Assembly (NCBI GenBank): GCA_005406025.1
Contig: BGZK01000751.1
Span: forward strand, 186,001-250,000
Source of the DNA: Eumeta japonica
Lineage: Eukaryota; Arthropoda; Insecta; Lepidoptera; Psychidae
Direction: 5' to 3'
DNA: 64,000 nucleotides
The position numbers and the translations under genes are program-made. Below the pieces are notes generated by a model. It was not told the origin of the DNA, ran no database searches, and was given only the letters and a program-made list of their open reading frames with translations. Numbering within the stretch: position 1 is the first letter of the stretch; every line of letters begins with the position of its first letter. This document shows positions 35,130-48,399 of the stretch, piece by piece.

Positions 35130-35530
35130 ATTTTATGGGCGCCCTTTATTTCGGAAGAGTTTCGTCCTATCTCCGCAGTAATAACGTTTGCTTAGGGCGG
35201 AGTGGCAACATTATTTAATTTCAGTGTACGACCGCCAGTCGCCGGAGCCGAGAGTTTTCAGATCACCCGCCCAGGCGCGCCTTCGTGCGCTCGACGCGCG
35301 CCCGGAGCCTGCTTTACATACAGTCCGCCCGGCAGGACAAACATCGGGGAATCGAGTTGATGCGAGGATTTCTGCGGGGAGGAGACTTATTGAATTCGAG
35401 CTTTCGCGTAACGATAAAGATAAATAACATCTACCTACCCGCATAAAAGGCGAAAGAGGCGAGTCACTGCTTTTAGCTACTTCGTAGTAGCATAGTGAAG
35501 CTGGGAATTTTTGTACGGTTTCACAAAATT
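35130..35530. promoter_or_regulatory. CpG-rich island, candidate promoter or non-coding first exon
   Basis: One of the longest GC-rich blocks in the window (richest at 35225-35390: GGCGCGCCTTCGTGCGCTCG, CGCGCGCCCGGAGCC). It is preceded by TTTAATTTCAG at about 35213-35223, which would serve as a splice acceptor. Overlapping frames (35188-35427 plus, 35211-35444 minus) reflect the CpG bias and have no domain. A 5' untranslated exon of a gene outside the window is conceivable but unproven. Confidence 0.33.
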
Positions 35531-35539
35531 CATGCCTCT

Positions 35540-35945
35540 ACAGGTGTGTTTGTAGTGCTCAAATTTTCATGGTTGTAAATAGTTTCGACTGAATATAATC
35601 TACAAATATTTTAATTTGATATCTTTGAGCCATATGAAGGTTAAATGGTTGTTTTTGGCCACTAATTTTCATGGAGCTTTTTGGAAAAATATTCCTTAAT
35701 ATTAAGTTACTGTTTTTAAAACAAACACTTTACGAGCTCTTATTTAACTTTATTTGTCAGTTAGTATGCGTTTGATCCACGCATAAACTGAATTTAAAGT
35801 CTTAAAACTGAATTTTAAATCAGTTCCACCCAAACTATTAAACTGAAATGTTGTGTACAGTTTTAGTGCTGGTAACAATACAGTTTAGTATGTCCGTTGT
35901 AACTTCAAAATGTCCGCTACACATAAACAGTGAATTACATTGTTT
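35540..35945. other. AT-rich DNA, no gene seen
   Basis: No supported feature. Confidence 0.45.
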
Positions 35946-35949
35946 TTAT

Positions 35950-36420
35950 TTACAACTCCTCCGATATGAATGCCTGTCGAAGGGGTTGTGAATAAAAGAT
36001 AAAGTTAGAGCCATCAAATTCTTTTAGATAATATGGACATTAAATGAAGAGTTTGATGAGTTGGCATCATATCAAATCCAATATGGCAACTGCCACAAAA
36101 TGGTCGACTACTATTTTTTTCACAACATCCTTAAAATGACTATCAAATGAAAGCAGAATACGTGATGACATTCTAATTTGAATAAAGCGGATTTTTCAAG
36201 AGTGCAGATGCTTCAAGATGGCGGATCATCTGTCTTTAACATCTGTCGTGACAAAGGATCAAATAAAGGGCTTTGATGGGCAGACTAATAGTATTTCGAA
36301 TTCTATACGGTACGGTTACTGCGGTAGTGAATCCACTAGGACAATTGCGTCAAAACAGGTTCATGGCTATATGGTTCCATCAGTCAGCACTGATTTGAAA
36401 CCTGTCTAGAAGAAGTAAAA
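35950..36420 (+). repeat. dispersed repeat with 'CAAGATGGCGGA' / 'AAAATGGTCGACTA' motifs
   Basis: It contains CCAATATGGCAACTGCC, CACAAAATGGTCGACTACTA, a CTATCAAATGAAAGCAGAAT segment and CTTCAAGATGGCGGATCATC. This arrangement is characteristic of a repeat I associate with lepidopteran genomes. The 63-codon frame at 36218-36409 lies in it and is not supported as a gene. Confidence 0.5.
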
Positions 36421-36694
36421 CTTCAAAATTGACCTGGATTGAAGTTTCCTTGGGCGAAAGTAAAATCTTCACCGTCACTTGGTCGTATCACAATACTTCA
36501 CATATCTATAGTGAAGCATTATAACACAACCGAGCTATGGTGAGGCCGTGTTGAACATTGAATGGCAATAGGCTGTGAAAAAAATAATACAAAAAATCTT
36601 TTCAGAAAACATTTTTTTTAAGCATTCCTGTAAAATAATAGTAAAAGCTTAGATTTTAATTTAAATGATAATATATAATAATAATAATATAAAT

Positions 36695-36800
36695 TTGCGC
36701 CTATTTCCCAGAAGGGTAGGTGTAAGTCAGTGACGAAAGAAAGGTATGCAAAGATCATAACCATGTAGAAATCTATTGTCTCTTGAGTGATCTGATGTCA
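36695..36800 (+). repeat. dispersed repeat with TTTCCCAGAAGGGTAGG core (forward)
   Basis: TATTTCCCAGAAGGGTAGG, then TAGAAATCTATTGTCTCTTG. It is homologous to the reverse-orientation copy at 1.6 kb. Confidence 0.6.
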
Positions 36801-38470
36801 AAGAACTTACTTAAGTGGACATTCTTACCTACGTAAATAATTAATATTAATAGATGATTATACAATTAAGGCATTTTGAAAATTGCTAAAAAAAATATTT
36901 TGAATTATTTGTTTTCAAAACTTGTAGCGAAATGTTCTTAAAAGTAAGAGCTATAATATATGATTTGATCAACAAGAAATGATGGTTTTATAAGAAATAA
37001 TTTCAATAAGTAAGTACTTGTTGAAATATATATTTTCTTCACAATTTTCGCTAATAACTTTGTAACAACAAATAATTGGATATGCAAATATTGATCATTT
37101 TCAGCGATAAAGATAAGAGGTACATTTTTCATTTAAATATTTATTAATGTGACCTATGTGTGCAGGTTGATACATCCATTGAAGTAAGTGTATCTAGATG
37201 TTGGCATTAAATTACCTAAACAAACACCTATACTTATTTTTTTGTCATAGTGCAAGTTTCATTTTGTTAATTATTTCTTGAATTTATTACCACAGCTTCC
37301 ATAATATAAAACCGAACAATCGTTCAAAATGTATATTTTTCTCTAATTTATCATTCATTTCTTTAAATATTTTTTTTCATAATTTTTTTACTTAGAACTA
37401 ATAATACCTACAATAAAAATCGTGGAATATATTACATGTAATATTTTTTTTTAATAGTAGCTCAATAAATTTAACGTTTAAAGTGTTTTTGTTCGCAATA
37501 CCCCTACTATAGCGAAAAAAAAAATTTCCATTTTCAATGAAAATACAAATACGCTTTGGTGTCGTGAGTCCTAGATCTAGAAAAATGATTTGAGTTGTCA
37601 AAAGATGCGTATGAATAAAGGACTACATGACAGTGAAAAGAAAAAGGTTTATAATCTTTCGAAAAAATCGCAAAAGTGGTTATTTTAGGAGATTTCTAAA
37701 CGGAATTTTTGAACCTATTTATATGTCTTTTTTTTTAGTTTCTAAATCTTGTATAGAAGATTAACTCAGTACCTGGAATGCTACATTTAATTTTTTGAAA
37801 ACAATGAAAGATTTTGGAATCACAAGGTTTTAAAATCTGTTTCACGACTTATGATTTGCGTCGAATGTGAACGAGAATGATAGTGGCTTATAATAACTAA
37901 AAATGTTAATTTTTATGTATTAACATATTTTTGTGGATTAGGACCTAGAATGATAAATATTATTTTGGCGCTGATATTATTTATTCGTTTTATTTTATTT
38001 CATTAGTTATTCAGTTAATCTCTAATGTCCCCGAAGGCCGTGTAACGCACGAATAATCATTTAAATTATATATGGCATCCACAACGTATACAGATATATT
38101 ATGGCACGATATTTCCTATCAATTAACCATACACAGATATTTTATGCGACAACGAATACTATCAGTACACCGAACATTAATATATTGTGCGACGATGGGT
38201 CCTACTAGTATAACTAGTTCTATCAGTATGCGTTGTCAAATTATGAAAAGAAACAGTGAAATAGAGAGATATATAAACAGTAGTTTCTATTTTATGAGTC
38301 AGTGTACCATAAGTATACCAAATTTTATTGAAAAAGGGCGTTGTCTTGTTGTAACGCGATAAGCACAAGAAAAATATCGTGTACCCTATCTGAGGATTCA
38401 ATCTAATTTCCTCCTAAATTTTATAGAAATCTGTTTAGGAATTTGTGAAAACACTATAGACATATGGGCA
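36801..38470. other. AT-rich DNA, no supported gene
   Basis: The 96-codon frame at 38072-38362 and its opposite-strand shadow (38177-38401) have no recognisable motif. The segment 38080-38340 is slightly more complex and rich in AGTAT/ATACT phrases (ATCAGTA, ACTAGTATAACTAGT). Confidence 0.45.
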
Positions 38471-38477
38471 AAGTTAT

Positions 38478-38510
38478 TTTCGCATTTATAATATTGGTAT
38501 AAATGCGAAA
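38478..38510. repeat. 13-bp perfect inverted repeat, 7-nt loop
   Basis: TTTCGCATTTATA (38478-38490) is the exact reverse complement of 38498-38510. Confidence 0.85.
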
Positions 38511-40075
38511 CAACAAATATTATCAGTATAATGATGCGTCTATATTATTACATTGATTATTTGTTACAAAAAGGAGGGTACGAGTTTATGTTAAATCGAA
38601 TTGTGAATCCCAAGGGTTGTATTTTTTTTTTTCGTTATTTGGGGAATGTTTTGGGAAAATTTATAAACGTCCCGAACGTAATTCGCAAGAAACTGCGCTC
38701 CCGACGCTCTGATTTATTTTTGATTAACTTAGGATGTCCCAGCTGCGTTGAAAGGGAATTAATCTAAAAGCCCGGAAAAATAATTCTAAATGTAATTTGA
38801 TTCCCAATTACTCGTTCTACGGCGAATGGTACGACTTTATTATTAGGCCTTTCGTATTTTGAGAGCAGGTATTGTGGATAGGTTTTCCTCATTACATCCA
38901 TAAATTAGTACAATTAGAAAAGAAACGACACTTAAGTATATTGTATTGTGTACTTGTAAAAGCGTTCGTGGCTTTCTGTGTCTGACTCAAAGGGCGCGAG
39001 GGCTGCGGTGTGTGGAATTGGCAGTTTCTGACTGAACTGGCTCTAACTAGAAATCATCTGCTCTCTATCTCCTTTTATTGTATTATATATATCTTAAGTA
39101 GTTATATAAAGTAGCTATAGAAGTCTTATTTAGTTGTATGGTAGTAAAGAAAATAGAGTAATTATAATTTCATAATATAAATAAGGAGATCTTTTCAAGT
39201 GCTATTGCAGTAAAATTAAAAATATTTGAAAATTCGGAAAAAATAATTTTACGTATAAACTAAAATATTTGTTTTTAAAGTTACAAGGTACCTAATGTTT
39301 AAAATTATTTTGCAGCGTAGTTTGTTTAATTTTCAAACAACATTTTGATATAACAAATTGTTATAACTTTAGCAGTTAATAATTTTGATACCATTTCGTT
39401 TATTTTCTTTTAATAAGTTCAAATCTACTCCCCAGGAGAGTGGCCAGAGACCACAGATATTAATTTGGTACAATTTTTGTATACTTCTCTTTTATCTTCA
39501 GTGACATTCATCAGTTGTTTTATGGAAGGAAGGTCATTTGTTTCAGGTACTTAAAAGTTTTGCCTTTTTCTAATATACCACCAGTTTGATCTATATAAGT
39601 TTTCTAGAACGCCCGCCCTTTGCCGACCCTTCTATCACCCACATTCGCTTTATAAAGGAGCACGCCCAATGTACTATCGGGCGTAGGCTCAGCCAATCTT
39701 CATAGTGTCTATTTCAGAAATCATGCACCGTTTGAAATATAAATAAAATAATTAACAAAGATTTCTTATAAAACTATTCATTTTGTACTATTTTTATTTT
39801 ACTGACCATGAGTCCAATTCTACCTTAATGTAAAGTAAAATATTGTATGCATAAATAAAGTTAATAGCAAAAATTGTCACTTATCGACAACATCGTCGAA
39901 AGAATAGTTAAAAAATTGAAAATATCTATTGAGATGGTTAAAATTAATATGTATAATATGTCTCTATAATGTTTTCAAATCAAGTTACATGATAAAAAGT
40001 CAAAAGCTGTATCAACAACTTTTTCTCACACTTCACACATGGGATTAGAAAATGATATGAAAAACCTTCGTTCAT
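38511..40075. other. mostly AT-rich DNA with small GC-richer patches, no supported gene
   Basis: Patches at 38660-38780 and 39600-39720 are more complex but no motif was found. The 78-codon frame 38531-38767 is unsupported. Confidence 0.4.
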
Positions 40076-40079
40076 AACT

Positions 40080-40490
40080 TTAAAATACGAACATCTTAGT
40101 ATATGTCAAGGTTTTAGGTTATGCTAATTCTCACCCGTTGCCTCGCTCATGTGAATCTTTTATACTGACGGATTATGCTGTTGACCGTCGTCTCAAACCT
40201 GATCTCGCTTTCGATATCGATCTCGATTTCCATCTAGATTCCAATTCTGGTCCCATTGTCGATCCTGATTTTCGTTAGTAGTTCGATTCCGATCAAACAA
40301 TAGTATTGGCGGCTAAAATATTTTATTATAAGGTTATCTCGCCTCAATCCCGTTCCTGTCCGCCATTTCAATCTCTGACCGGTATTCACCTTGATTCTTC
40401 CTTGGTAAATAAAAGTATGTAAAAACAAATACTTCATAATATGATCAGTCGAGAAAAAGTGCAGACTAAAGCTAGTGCTAACGAGGTAAA
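40080..40490 (+). repeat. GATTCY hexamer-array repeat, copy C
   Basis: Hexamer-like runs (CGATATCGATCTCGATTTCC, GATTCCAATTCTGG, TTCGATTCCGATC) at 40195-40400 are followed by an AT-rich tail ending GCAGACTAAAGCTAGT at about 40473. This recalls the CTAGT Helitron-type end of the 21.72 kb copy. The hexamers are on the opposite strand relative to that end, so the element structure is unclear. Confidence 0.5.
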
Positions 40491-40499
40491 GTGATTCCA

Positions 40500-41330
40500 T
40501 ACTAAAAAAGGAATTAAGTAAAAATTTTTTGAACTAAAACTATTACTTAATTAAACTTTTTTGAATATTACGTTTAGGGATTATTACTAAAAAACAGAAA
40601 AAATTGAAATTCGTGTTCATTTATTTTCCGGTTTCTAAGAATTGAATATATAAAATAGAAAATACATACAATATATAAAGTACAAAAACTCTTTATAGGC
40701 TTAATTTGCAATTACCTTTCTGATCTCCATAAAATTGATCTAATAATAATTACTCTTGTCACTTTTAATATCCCCATAGTATCATAGAAGGAATCTTATA
40801 AATAATGTTGCCAACGTTTTTTTTCTTTGTCTTTAACTATCTCCGTACCGAATTCCGTTGATGTCCTTCCAACTATAACTGTGTTTTTGATATCATAGGA
40901 ATCTGATGCACAGAACCTACTACAATTATGGATCTTGATAATTACACTTTACAATCACTCTGCGCCTATTAAGCCACTTCATTCTGTGCCAACAAGAATA
41001 AACTACCAATTTTCTACCAAATTAAGAATATACATTTTTAGTCATTCTTCTTAGTTATTCTCAAAAAATCCTAAATCACCTTTGTAGCCTTGTTCTTTCA
41101 CTGAGCTTCGATTATTGAGCATTTAATTAAAAAAATATATGTATGTAAACACGCAGTTATAAATTTATATAGTAGTATTAATTTGCAAGTGAGTGATTTT
41201 CTGTAAATGTATCTGTACTGGATGTTTTTATAGTTTCTGTAAAAGCAAGAAATGACATATCAAATCAAATTAATCAGATCTAAAATATCTTTATATCATA
41301 GATAATTGAATTGTACTTGAAATACGTCAT
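40500..41330. other. AT-rich DNA, no gene seen
   Basis: No supported feature. Confidence 0.45.
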
Positions 41331-41339
41331 TAATAAATT

Positions 41340-42640
41340 TTTTTCGACATTACCACCCACTCCAAATGCTGATTCACCTAGAGAAGAATGGGCAAGAAAC
41401 TCAAGGCTCGCTCTTCTTACTCATCAATACAAATGATTGAGTAATTAATAATTTACTCGACATTTAAAAATAATATGAAGTAATCTGTTAGCCGAGCAGT
41501 TCAACCGCAAGGGCTTTTTTCATTAAAATATTCAGACACGGTATAATGGCCCTTGTCATATAACTTTCTTTTAACGAAATGTTTAAACTCAGCAAATGGT
41601 AAATTTTCAATTTCAGCTGGCATCTTATTATAAAAGCGTACACTGCCCCTTAAACGATTTATTAACTTTGCTTAGATAGGTCTTATGAGCCTTATGATTT
41701 ACCTCGTTCTTGACATTACATTTGTGTCGATCCATTTAGAATTAAATAGGGACGATTTAACAAGTTTTGGTTCCCTTTCAGTGAGCAGAAGATTATAAAT
41801 ATTAAACAACTTAACGATTTCAGAGTTGGTACTGTTTACTTCATCAAAAGCTGGTAGATGCCTATCAATCTTAAAAAGTAAGGAGGTATCATCAGCAAAC
41901 AATACGATTCCATGACCATTTTAACAAGATGTGGTAGATAATTTATGTACACTAGGAATAGAAATGGTCCAAGAACTAAACCCTGTAGCACACCCATATT
42001 GACTGCAGATCCCGACGACCTCTCACCATTAGTGTCAACCCTTTGCATTCTATCACTTAGATAAGACTCTAGAAGTCCAAGGGATTGATCCGTGACGTCA
42101 TAATGATGTTGTGATCGCATGATCAAAGTGAAATGATGAACGCAGTCAAATACCTTGGATAAATCACAGAAAACACCAATCGCGTTCCGTGAATCCTCCC
42201 AGACATTAAAAATCTGCCGAATAAATTCGACACCAATTTCGATTATTGAGCGACCCTTTGTGACTCCAAATCGTTTAACGTTCATCAAATTATTGTTAAA
42301 AACATACTGTAAAGTTTGTTTAAAATAAGCTTTTCAAAAATTTTTCTGAGCGTCGGTAATATTGATATCGTCTAAAGTTTGTAGGGTCAAATATACTACC
42401 GGATTTAAACAATGGAATTACTTTGCTTCATCAGATTCGGAAATACACGACAATCAACGCAAGCATTAAATATCACTACTGGACATGGAGCAACACAATC
42501 TGTTATTGAATCAATTAATTTTACAGAAAGGGCATCAAGATCGGCAGTTTTTTCATTTTAATGCTTTAAGAACGTAATTATAATGGACATGGATAAATGT
42601 TACGTTTCAACAAAGATTCGGCGGGAGTGGACGATGACAT
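41340..42640 (-). pseudogene. CR1/L2-like LINE ORF2 remnant, reverse transcriptase to 3' end
   Basis: Minus-strand translation gives, in order: DLDALSVKLIDSITDCVA; ILPTLRKIFEKLILNKLYSM (RT block 1 region, normally RPISILP..SKIFEK); VKRFGVTKGRSIIEIGVEF; FCDLSKVFDCVHH (first catalytic Asp); GVLQGLVLGPFLFLVYINYL; LFADDTSLLFKI (the FADD catalytic box); then FYNKMPAEIENLPFAEFKHF and KRKLYDKGHYTVSEYF. It ends near TTCTTGCCCATTCTTCTC, a typical 3' tail of these elements. The endonuclease and N-terminal parts are lost. The YINDL Asp is Tyr, there is a frameshift before FADD, and several stops occur. It is 5'-truncated, as LINE copies usually are. Confidence 0.88.
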
Positions 42641-42649
42641 CAGAGATTG

Positions 42650-44160
42650 TGTTGTTTAAACTGTAATACTTGCATAGATCTTTTCAAAAGCAGTGACAAC
42701 TTCTATGTCTTTGTTTAAAATTTTATAATTCATTTTTAATTAAAATCCTAAACGTCGGTATGTGCGTTTTCCAGTTTCAATATTTATTATAGTTATACAA
42801 TATTATAGTAGTTTTTACCATTTTTGTGCTTTTTTTATTTTATTTATAGAAATATAAAAACAGACATACTGTTATATGAGTGAAGAACAAGGTTTTTATA
42901 TTTTATAAGTTTCAGAAACACAAAAATGTCTCGGACATATCGACGATAATCGTTGTACTCCGCACTAAATATCGGCTGAAAGACTTAGAAAGGTCTTCAC
43001 TATAACATTAATTTGAGTTATATAATAATTTCCCAACATCAGAGATCAGAGACAGCGAACTCTCCGTTATATTGCTTATGTACGAGATGTCAGAATCGAT
43101 AAGCGCTCTCGTACCCTTTCATTACGCGGTATCAATTCGTATAGAGTACCTTCGCTAATTAATGTTTGAAAAGCGACGCTGAGGTTTAATTTGCCACAGG
43201 CCCGGCGTCGGGGGACGCCATCTGCATGATAATTGCACCCCTGTATGTGCTGTTTACAGCATATAACGCATCGCTATTTTTCTATGTAGCGAATCGTACT
43301 GGTGGTATATGATGAAACTTTTAGTAACTAAAAAATTTTCTGTGCCTAATGAAAAAAATTCAGGTTCGTCTAACGGCTAGTTTATTCGCCAAATATTAAA
43401 GTTATTATTTTTGTTAATATTTTAATCGATGTACTGTGTTCGTTGATTCATTTTGTTCAAATTTTGCACGCATGCTTTATTAAGCTCAGATAAAACCCTT
43501 CATGGCAGCAGTGCAATTAGTGCGGCAGCATAGGCGATATTGTAAAAATCTGGTAGTCGTAATGCTTATAAACTCATACACCTAATAATAAGTATATATT
43601 ATACATTAATTTTATTATTATACCAATAGTAATCGTGTGTACTGAATAATTAAACTTTTTAATACATTTATAAACGAATGATTGTGTAGTATGTCTTAGT
43701 GTTTGAAATAACAATAACAACAACCCATTTCAACTAATAGGATGTCATAAAAAAGACGATCTAAGTTTTTTAAACGCTAATTTACAATAGAATAATCATT
43801 GTCATTTACCAAATTGTAATTAATACTTAATTCAACGAATAAATTAGAATCAAATAATATTTCTTAGGACAGAGCATTTCTAACAGAAAATACTGTACGA
43901 TTTTAAGGATAATGGTGATTAAGATCGAACTTAACCATTACTTATTTTATACACTCCATTCGTCAATCGCTGAACAAAACATAAATGTAAACGTGAGATT
44001 TTGACTAATGTAATTTGTTTGCATTTATTGTCATTTACATGAAATTTTTAAAGCACACCAAGCGATCATTTTTTATAACTGAAAAATTCTTATACAGGCA
44101 ACAGTAAATTCAAAAGCAATTTTAATACTTAAAAACTCACCCTCAACTATATGGTTCGTT
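42650..44160. other. AT-rich DNA with one GC-richer island (43.0-43.27 kb)
   Basis: The island 43010-43270 contains CACAGGCCCGGCGTCGGGGG and CATGATAATTGCACCCC. It is non-repetitive and a candidate regulatory element by composition. No coding motif was seen in the rest. Confidence 0.4.
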
Positions 44161-44164
44161 TGTT

Positions 44165-44330
44165 TTAGCCATTAGACACCCACCGCCGGACATAAGCCTC
44201 CCTCTTAAATTTCCACGAGGTATACTATCTTGAGTCACTTGTAACCAATAGTGGCCTAGAATTTTTAAAACGCCTTCAGTCCACTCAGTGAGACGTCATC
44301 TCACTCTATGACGAATAAACAACGTCCGGT
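44165..44330 (-). pseudogene. RTE-like LINE, extreme 3' coding end
   Basis: Read on the minus strand the end encodes EAYVRRWVSNG in one frame (GAGGCTTATGTCCGGCGGTG region), preceded by HWLQVTQDSIPRGNLR. RTE elements of insects end in a W.R.A.D...W...EAY..RW segment with CACCCACCGCCGGACATA.GC on the opposite strand, exactly what is seen here. Only the final ~55 codons remain and they are frameshifted. Confidence 0.7.
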
Positions 44331-46495
44331 AATTCTGAGTATTACGTACACTAGCCTTTTCCATATAATTTTTCTTCACTGTTTATTGGTGTATGACCTG
44401 TATGACGAACTCAACGCCATCTTGAGTCAAAACATCTTTTTAAGTAGTGAAACAATTTACTGTAGTGGGAATTATCTTCCATCCTTTTAAACAATCCTAT
44501 GATGTCTCAATGGAACTTCTTCACTCTTTCTGCCAGTTAGAGAGTTTTTTGCTGTTTATTAAGTCGTGTACATTATAAGTTGCCAAGTCCAACTGTTCAG
44601 CATTTTAGAGTAGAGCTCGAGATTCTTCGTATTCTGTATTCATCGTAACTATACTACTATAGCCAAGAAATCTGGACCGTATTAAATATTTGAAACCTTT
44701 TGCTTGATGTAATCGTCATTGAGTGGATTTTTCCATGGCTATCGTTCTTGTTTAATATAAATCTATAATATAACAGGAGCGGTTAAAGTAAAACCTGCGT
44801 TTTACTTTAATGGACACTGCCATCGTCCTTGACACATGTCAAGTGCCTTCTACAACAAGCTTGCCGTGCGGTGCCGTATAGATTAATGTTTTTTCTCCAT
44901 CTCTATTCAGGTTTGCGGTTTCTTTTCAATATTTTACTTTTTATTGTTTGTTGTTTCCATTGAATATTATCATTGGAAGAAGAATTTCTCTCGGTGTAGC
45001 ATAAAATTTGTTCCCGATTCAGCACATTCCAGTCCTTAATTATAATTTACGGTGCGAAGGCGTTTGAATATTTGTAGAGAATCTCCCTCATTATAATATT
45101 GCCGCCTTGCTTAGGTTTATTATTTTATTATGCGTGGGGCACGCTGATCACTTTGTACATCTCATAAATATAACAGTTTATAAATAAAGAAATACATCAA
45201 TTAGTCTTTTGAAAACATTCTTTTTAACATTTTAAACTTTCCTATTCGCTCCAATCAATTTTGAATGTATAAGAGCCATGGACGTAAGAGAATATTTTTC
45301 AAATGCTGTTAATCATAGCCTATTCTGGTACTGTAAATGTCAAATCCGAATTTTTAATTTTTGATGAAATAAAGAAATCACGTAGTGCGAGCTTCAGTCA
45401 GTTTAATAAAATATTCTAATAAACAAATAACTTTCGAACATTTATTGATCAGACAGGTTTGCAATAATTTAGTGCTTATTATGTAATAGACATGCGTGCA
45501 TTCAATTTTATTTTATTTTGGTTAATTTTTGTTAGACTCTTCTGATATTAAATAATAATTAACAGAGAGTAAATATGTCCTCATACTTAAATGGTATGCG
45601 GCCTGTCCCGACTTTTATAGAGGTATATGATCGTCTTTATTTAATTGATCAACTATTTTTTACCGCTGAATTAATAATCTCTAAAGTATGAAACAGTTTT
45701 TTAATTCTATTTTCTTATAACAACAACTTCTTCAATTTTCACATTCAGAAGTGTTTCATTTAGCATTGCGATACTCTGATGATAAAATAACGTCACCCTA
45801 ACTAATTACTTCGTACATCGACAGTATTCATCTCAGAAACCTTCAAATATATTTCCTGAATTATTCCTTTAGACTTTATACAATATAGTCTATTACAACA
45901 GTATTATAAAGAGGATTTTGTTTATGTTTTTAGAACTAAATATTTTAAGCTTGTGATTCTTCTCAGAAAATGCTTGCAGTAATGAAAAGTTATACTATTC
46001 CCGTGTGCTAAACATTATGTTTTCCTCCGATACAACATAATTTTCTGTGCGAAATAAGAGTATTTGTAAATGAAGTAAAAGGAAAATAAGTGGTTTCACT
46101 ATTTAACGACTGCTCAAACCAAAGAGTTTGATATAAAGAATAATATGCATTAAAAGATTGTAGTCTACAATAGTGTTTTAAAAATCTCCATGACCCTATA
46201 TGTATTTTTTATATTAAAAACACAATAATAGTGTTCGTGTTTAAATTACAAGAAAATTATAAGATTATGTTTAGATATTTTCAATGGCAACTGTTTAATT
46301 TTTATTGATCGTTATTAATTTTCCATTAGAAAAAAATATTTTAAAATTAATATTCATATATAAGTTAATGGTACGTAAAGTACAACAAATATGTATTTAT
46401 AAATATATTGTGAGAGGATTATGAAAATTGATCAAGAAAAATGATGTTCATGTAAATAACAATCTACGTCTAATCAATGCTAAGAATAAACATCC
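44331..46495. other. AT-rich DNA with a 12-bp hairpin, no gene seen
   Basis: A perfect inverted repeat, TTAAAGTAAAAC (44783-44794) / GTTTTACTTTAA (44799-44810), has the 4-nt loop CTGC. Otherwise no coding or repeat signature. Confidence 0.5.
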
Positions 46496-46499
46496 AATT

Positions 46500-46840
46500 C
46501 CTCATCTTCAGAACTGTTGCAATCAATCGCTTATCCCATTCATTTATCGTATTTAAAACGAAACCGATTCGTATGTCACAATATATTTAGGTCCGACACG
46601 TTGCGGCCGATTTAAGAATTCATTTGCAGTTGAGGAACGAGGAAAAAATGCCCCAAGTCAAATAATGAAATGATGAATTATTCATGGGAACTTCTGGTTC
46701 AGAAAATTTTTGCAAATGGACGTTATCCCACGGACTCCTTACGGCGCGCGCCTGCGAATGAATTCCATTACACGTTGAAAAGTACGTTCTAATTTTCGAA
46801 GCAAACGAAAATATATATATCGCGATAAGGGCACGAATGC
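46500..46840. promoter_or_regulatory. GC-richer island, candidate regulatory DNA
   Basis: Unique-looking sequence with CCGACACGTTGCGGCCG and ACGGCGCGCGCCTGCG cores and ATTCATTT/TGATGAATTATTC motifs. No coding domain was seen. The 67-codon frame starting at 46837 just downstream is unsupported. Confidence 0.3.
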
Positions 46841-47848
46841 CTGACCTTCAACTTTTATGCGAAAGTTGGAAACATTCTTCTGAGGATACCGTCGATGTTG
46901 TTGCTGGTGAATTAAGTATTCGACATTTATCTCCTTTATATCAGGCGTATATTTGTTATCTATTTCTTCTTGTCTCTACATATTTCATGCAGTATGTGCA
47001 TATAAAACGCAATGAATTCTCTATCTTAAATCTTGAGTAAAAGATTGTTAGAATGCGATATATCCGCAGTGGAATGACAAGCCAGAAATGCACCACAAAT
47101 GGCATTAATTAGTATGTATGTTAAAATAAGCTAGGTATTCATGTTTGAACATATTTGAATTATTCACAGTGAGTGGGGTATGGAACTTCGCAAAGGCGTT
47201 TCGATACCTATTTGAACGCATACTTTTTTATAGTCAACTTTATGGCTGTGGTCAATCACATGAAGTACTTTTATTTTTATAGATATAATAAGACATAAAA
47301 CTTAAACTACGCCACCAGCGACCCATTATTATATAAACTATAGCAATACCAATAAAAAATTATTACAAAAGTAAAATATAAATCGTTTTCGTTTGTCTGC
47401 CTAGATCAAGTTAAATATTTTATATATTTGCTTGTTTATTTTTACAATTACTTGCATGTGTAGTTATTACAGCCTACACCAAAAAGTTAGGAATGTTTTT
47501 AATGACAAACAAAAACATAATTATGAAATAAAGTTATCATTATTTAAACGTATTTACTGCCATCAGAAGTTTATATATTTAGACTGTCGGTCAATACTCA
47601 TAGTGATCTGCCAGGCGAGTGTGAGCAACCGTCATTGTGATCCTTTCTGTATAGAGCAGCTTTTCATTGTGTATTTTTTCTTACTAATAAATTTCACTAG
47701 ATTTCGTCAACCTCTTGAATTCTGAGGTCGTTGATTTTTTTACTTATATAAACGATCTATTCTACATAGAAATACAACACGGTTCAACGTGCACACGATG
47801 TTACAATATTTTACACACGTTTGCTATTATCTCTGTCCGTGTGTGTTT

Positions 47849-47850
<2 letters not shown>
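46841..47850. other. AT-rich DNA, no supported gene
   Basis: Frames 46837-47040 and 47432-47725 lack motifs and splice context. Confidence 0.45.
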
Positions 47851-47852
<2 letters not shown>

Positions 47853-47889
<37 letters not shown>

Positions 47890-47925
47890 TTATCTTCACT
47901 TTCTCTCTCTGTCTGTGTGTGTGTG
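47853..47925. repeat. (CT)n microsatellite with TG tail
   Basis: A (CT)n run of about 34 nt is followed by a second CT-rich patch and GTGTGTGTG. It lies 20 bases outside the left end of the Harbinger element. Confidence 0.9.
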
Positions 47926-47944
47926 TTCAGCTCCTTACTCCCGC

Positions 47945-47961
47945 GGCCTTATTACGTAAAA
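47945..47961 (+). repeat. left terminal inverted repeat of Harbinger element
   Basis: GGCCTTATTACGTAAAA, 17 bp, matches the reverse complement of 56731-56747 exactly. It contains the palindrome TTACGTAA. Confidence 0.85.
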
Positions 47962-48399
47962 CAAATCAATTGCTAATTCGATAATTATTTTGAAATAATT
48001 CCTGTCAACCTCAATTTTGCATTATGTAACGCAAATTGATGAACTATCGATGGTGCTGCCTCTACAGTGGAATCAGTTGAATTAAACGCTCATAAATGAC
48101 AGCTAGGATTTCATCGTAATAGTGAATTTGACACGTTTCGTATTACGTAAGGAATAAGAAGAAATTGATTTCATAATATTTCTAAAATTAAAACTGTCAA
48201 ATCGAAAACTAGTAAAGAGTGATTTTTCTGCAAATTGCAGATTTTCTGTTGTGTCTTTGTAAGTACCTAATCAAAATATCTGATATTTGACATTAATTTA
48301 ATTGCATAAATTTCATTAAACAATTAGTAATTTGAAGAATGTAAATTAAAATGTTTCCATTATTTATTATATGGGTTACTTATTCTTTTAGTGTACAAA

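Noticed and set aside
38072..38362. 96-codon + strand frame
   Set aside because: No recognisable motif, an overlapping 74-codon frame on the other strand, and no splice or promoter context.
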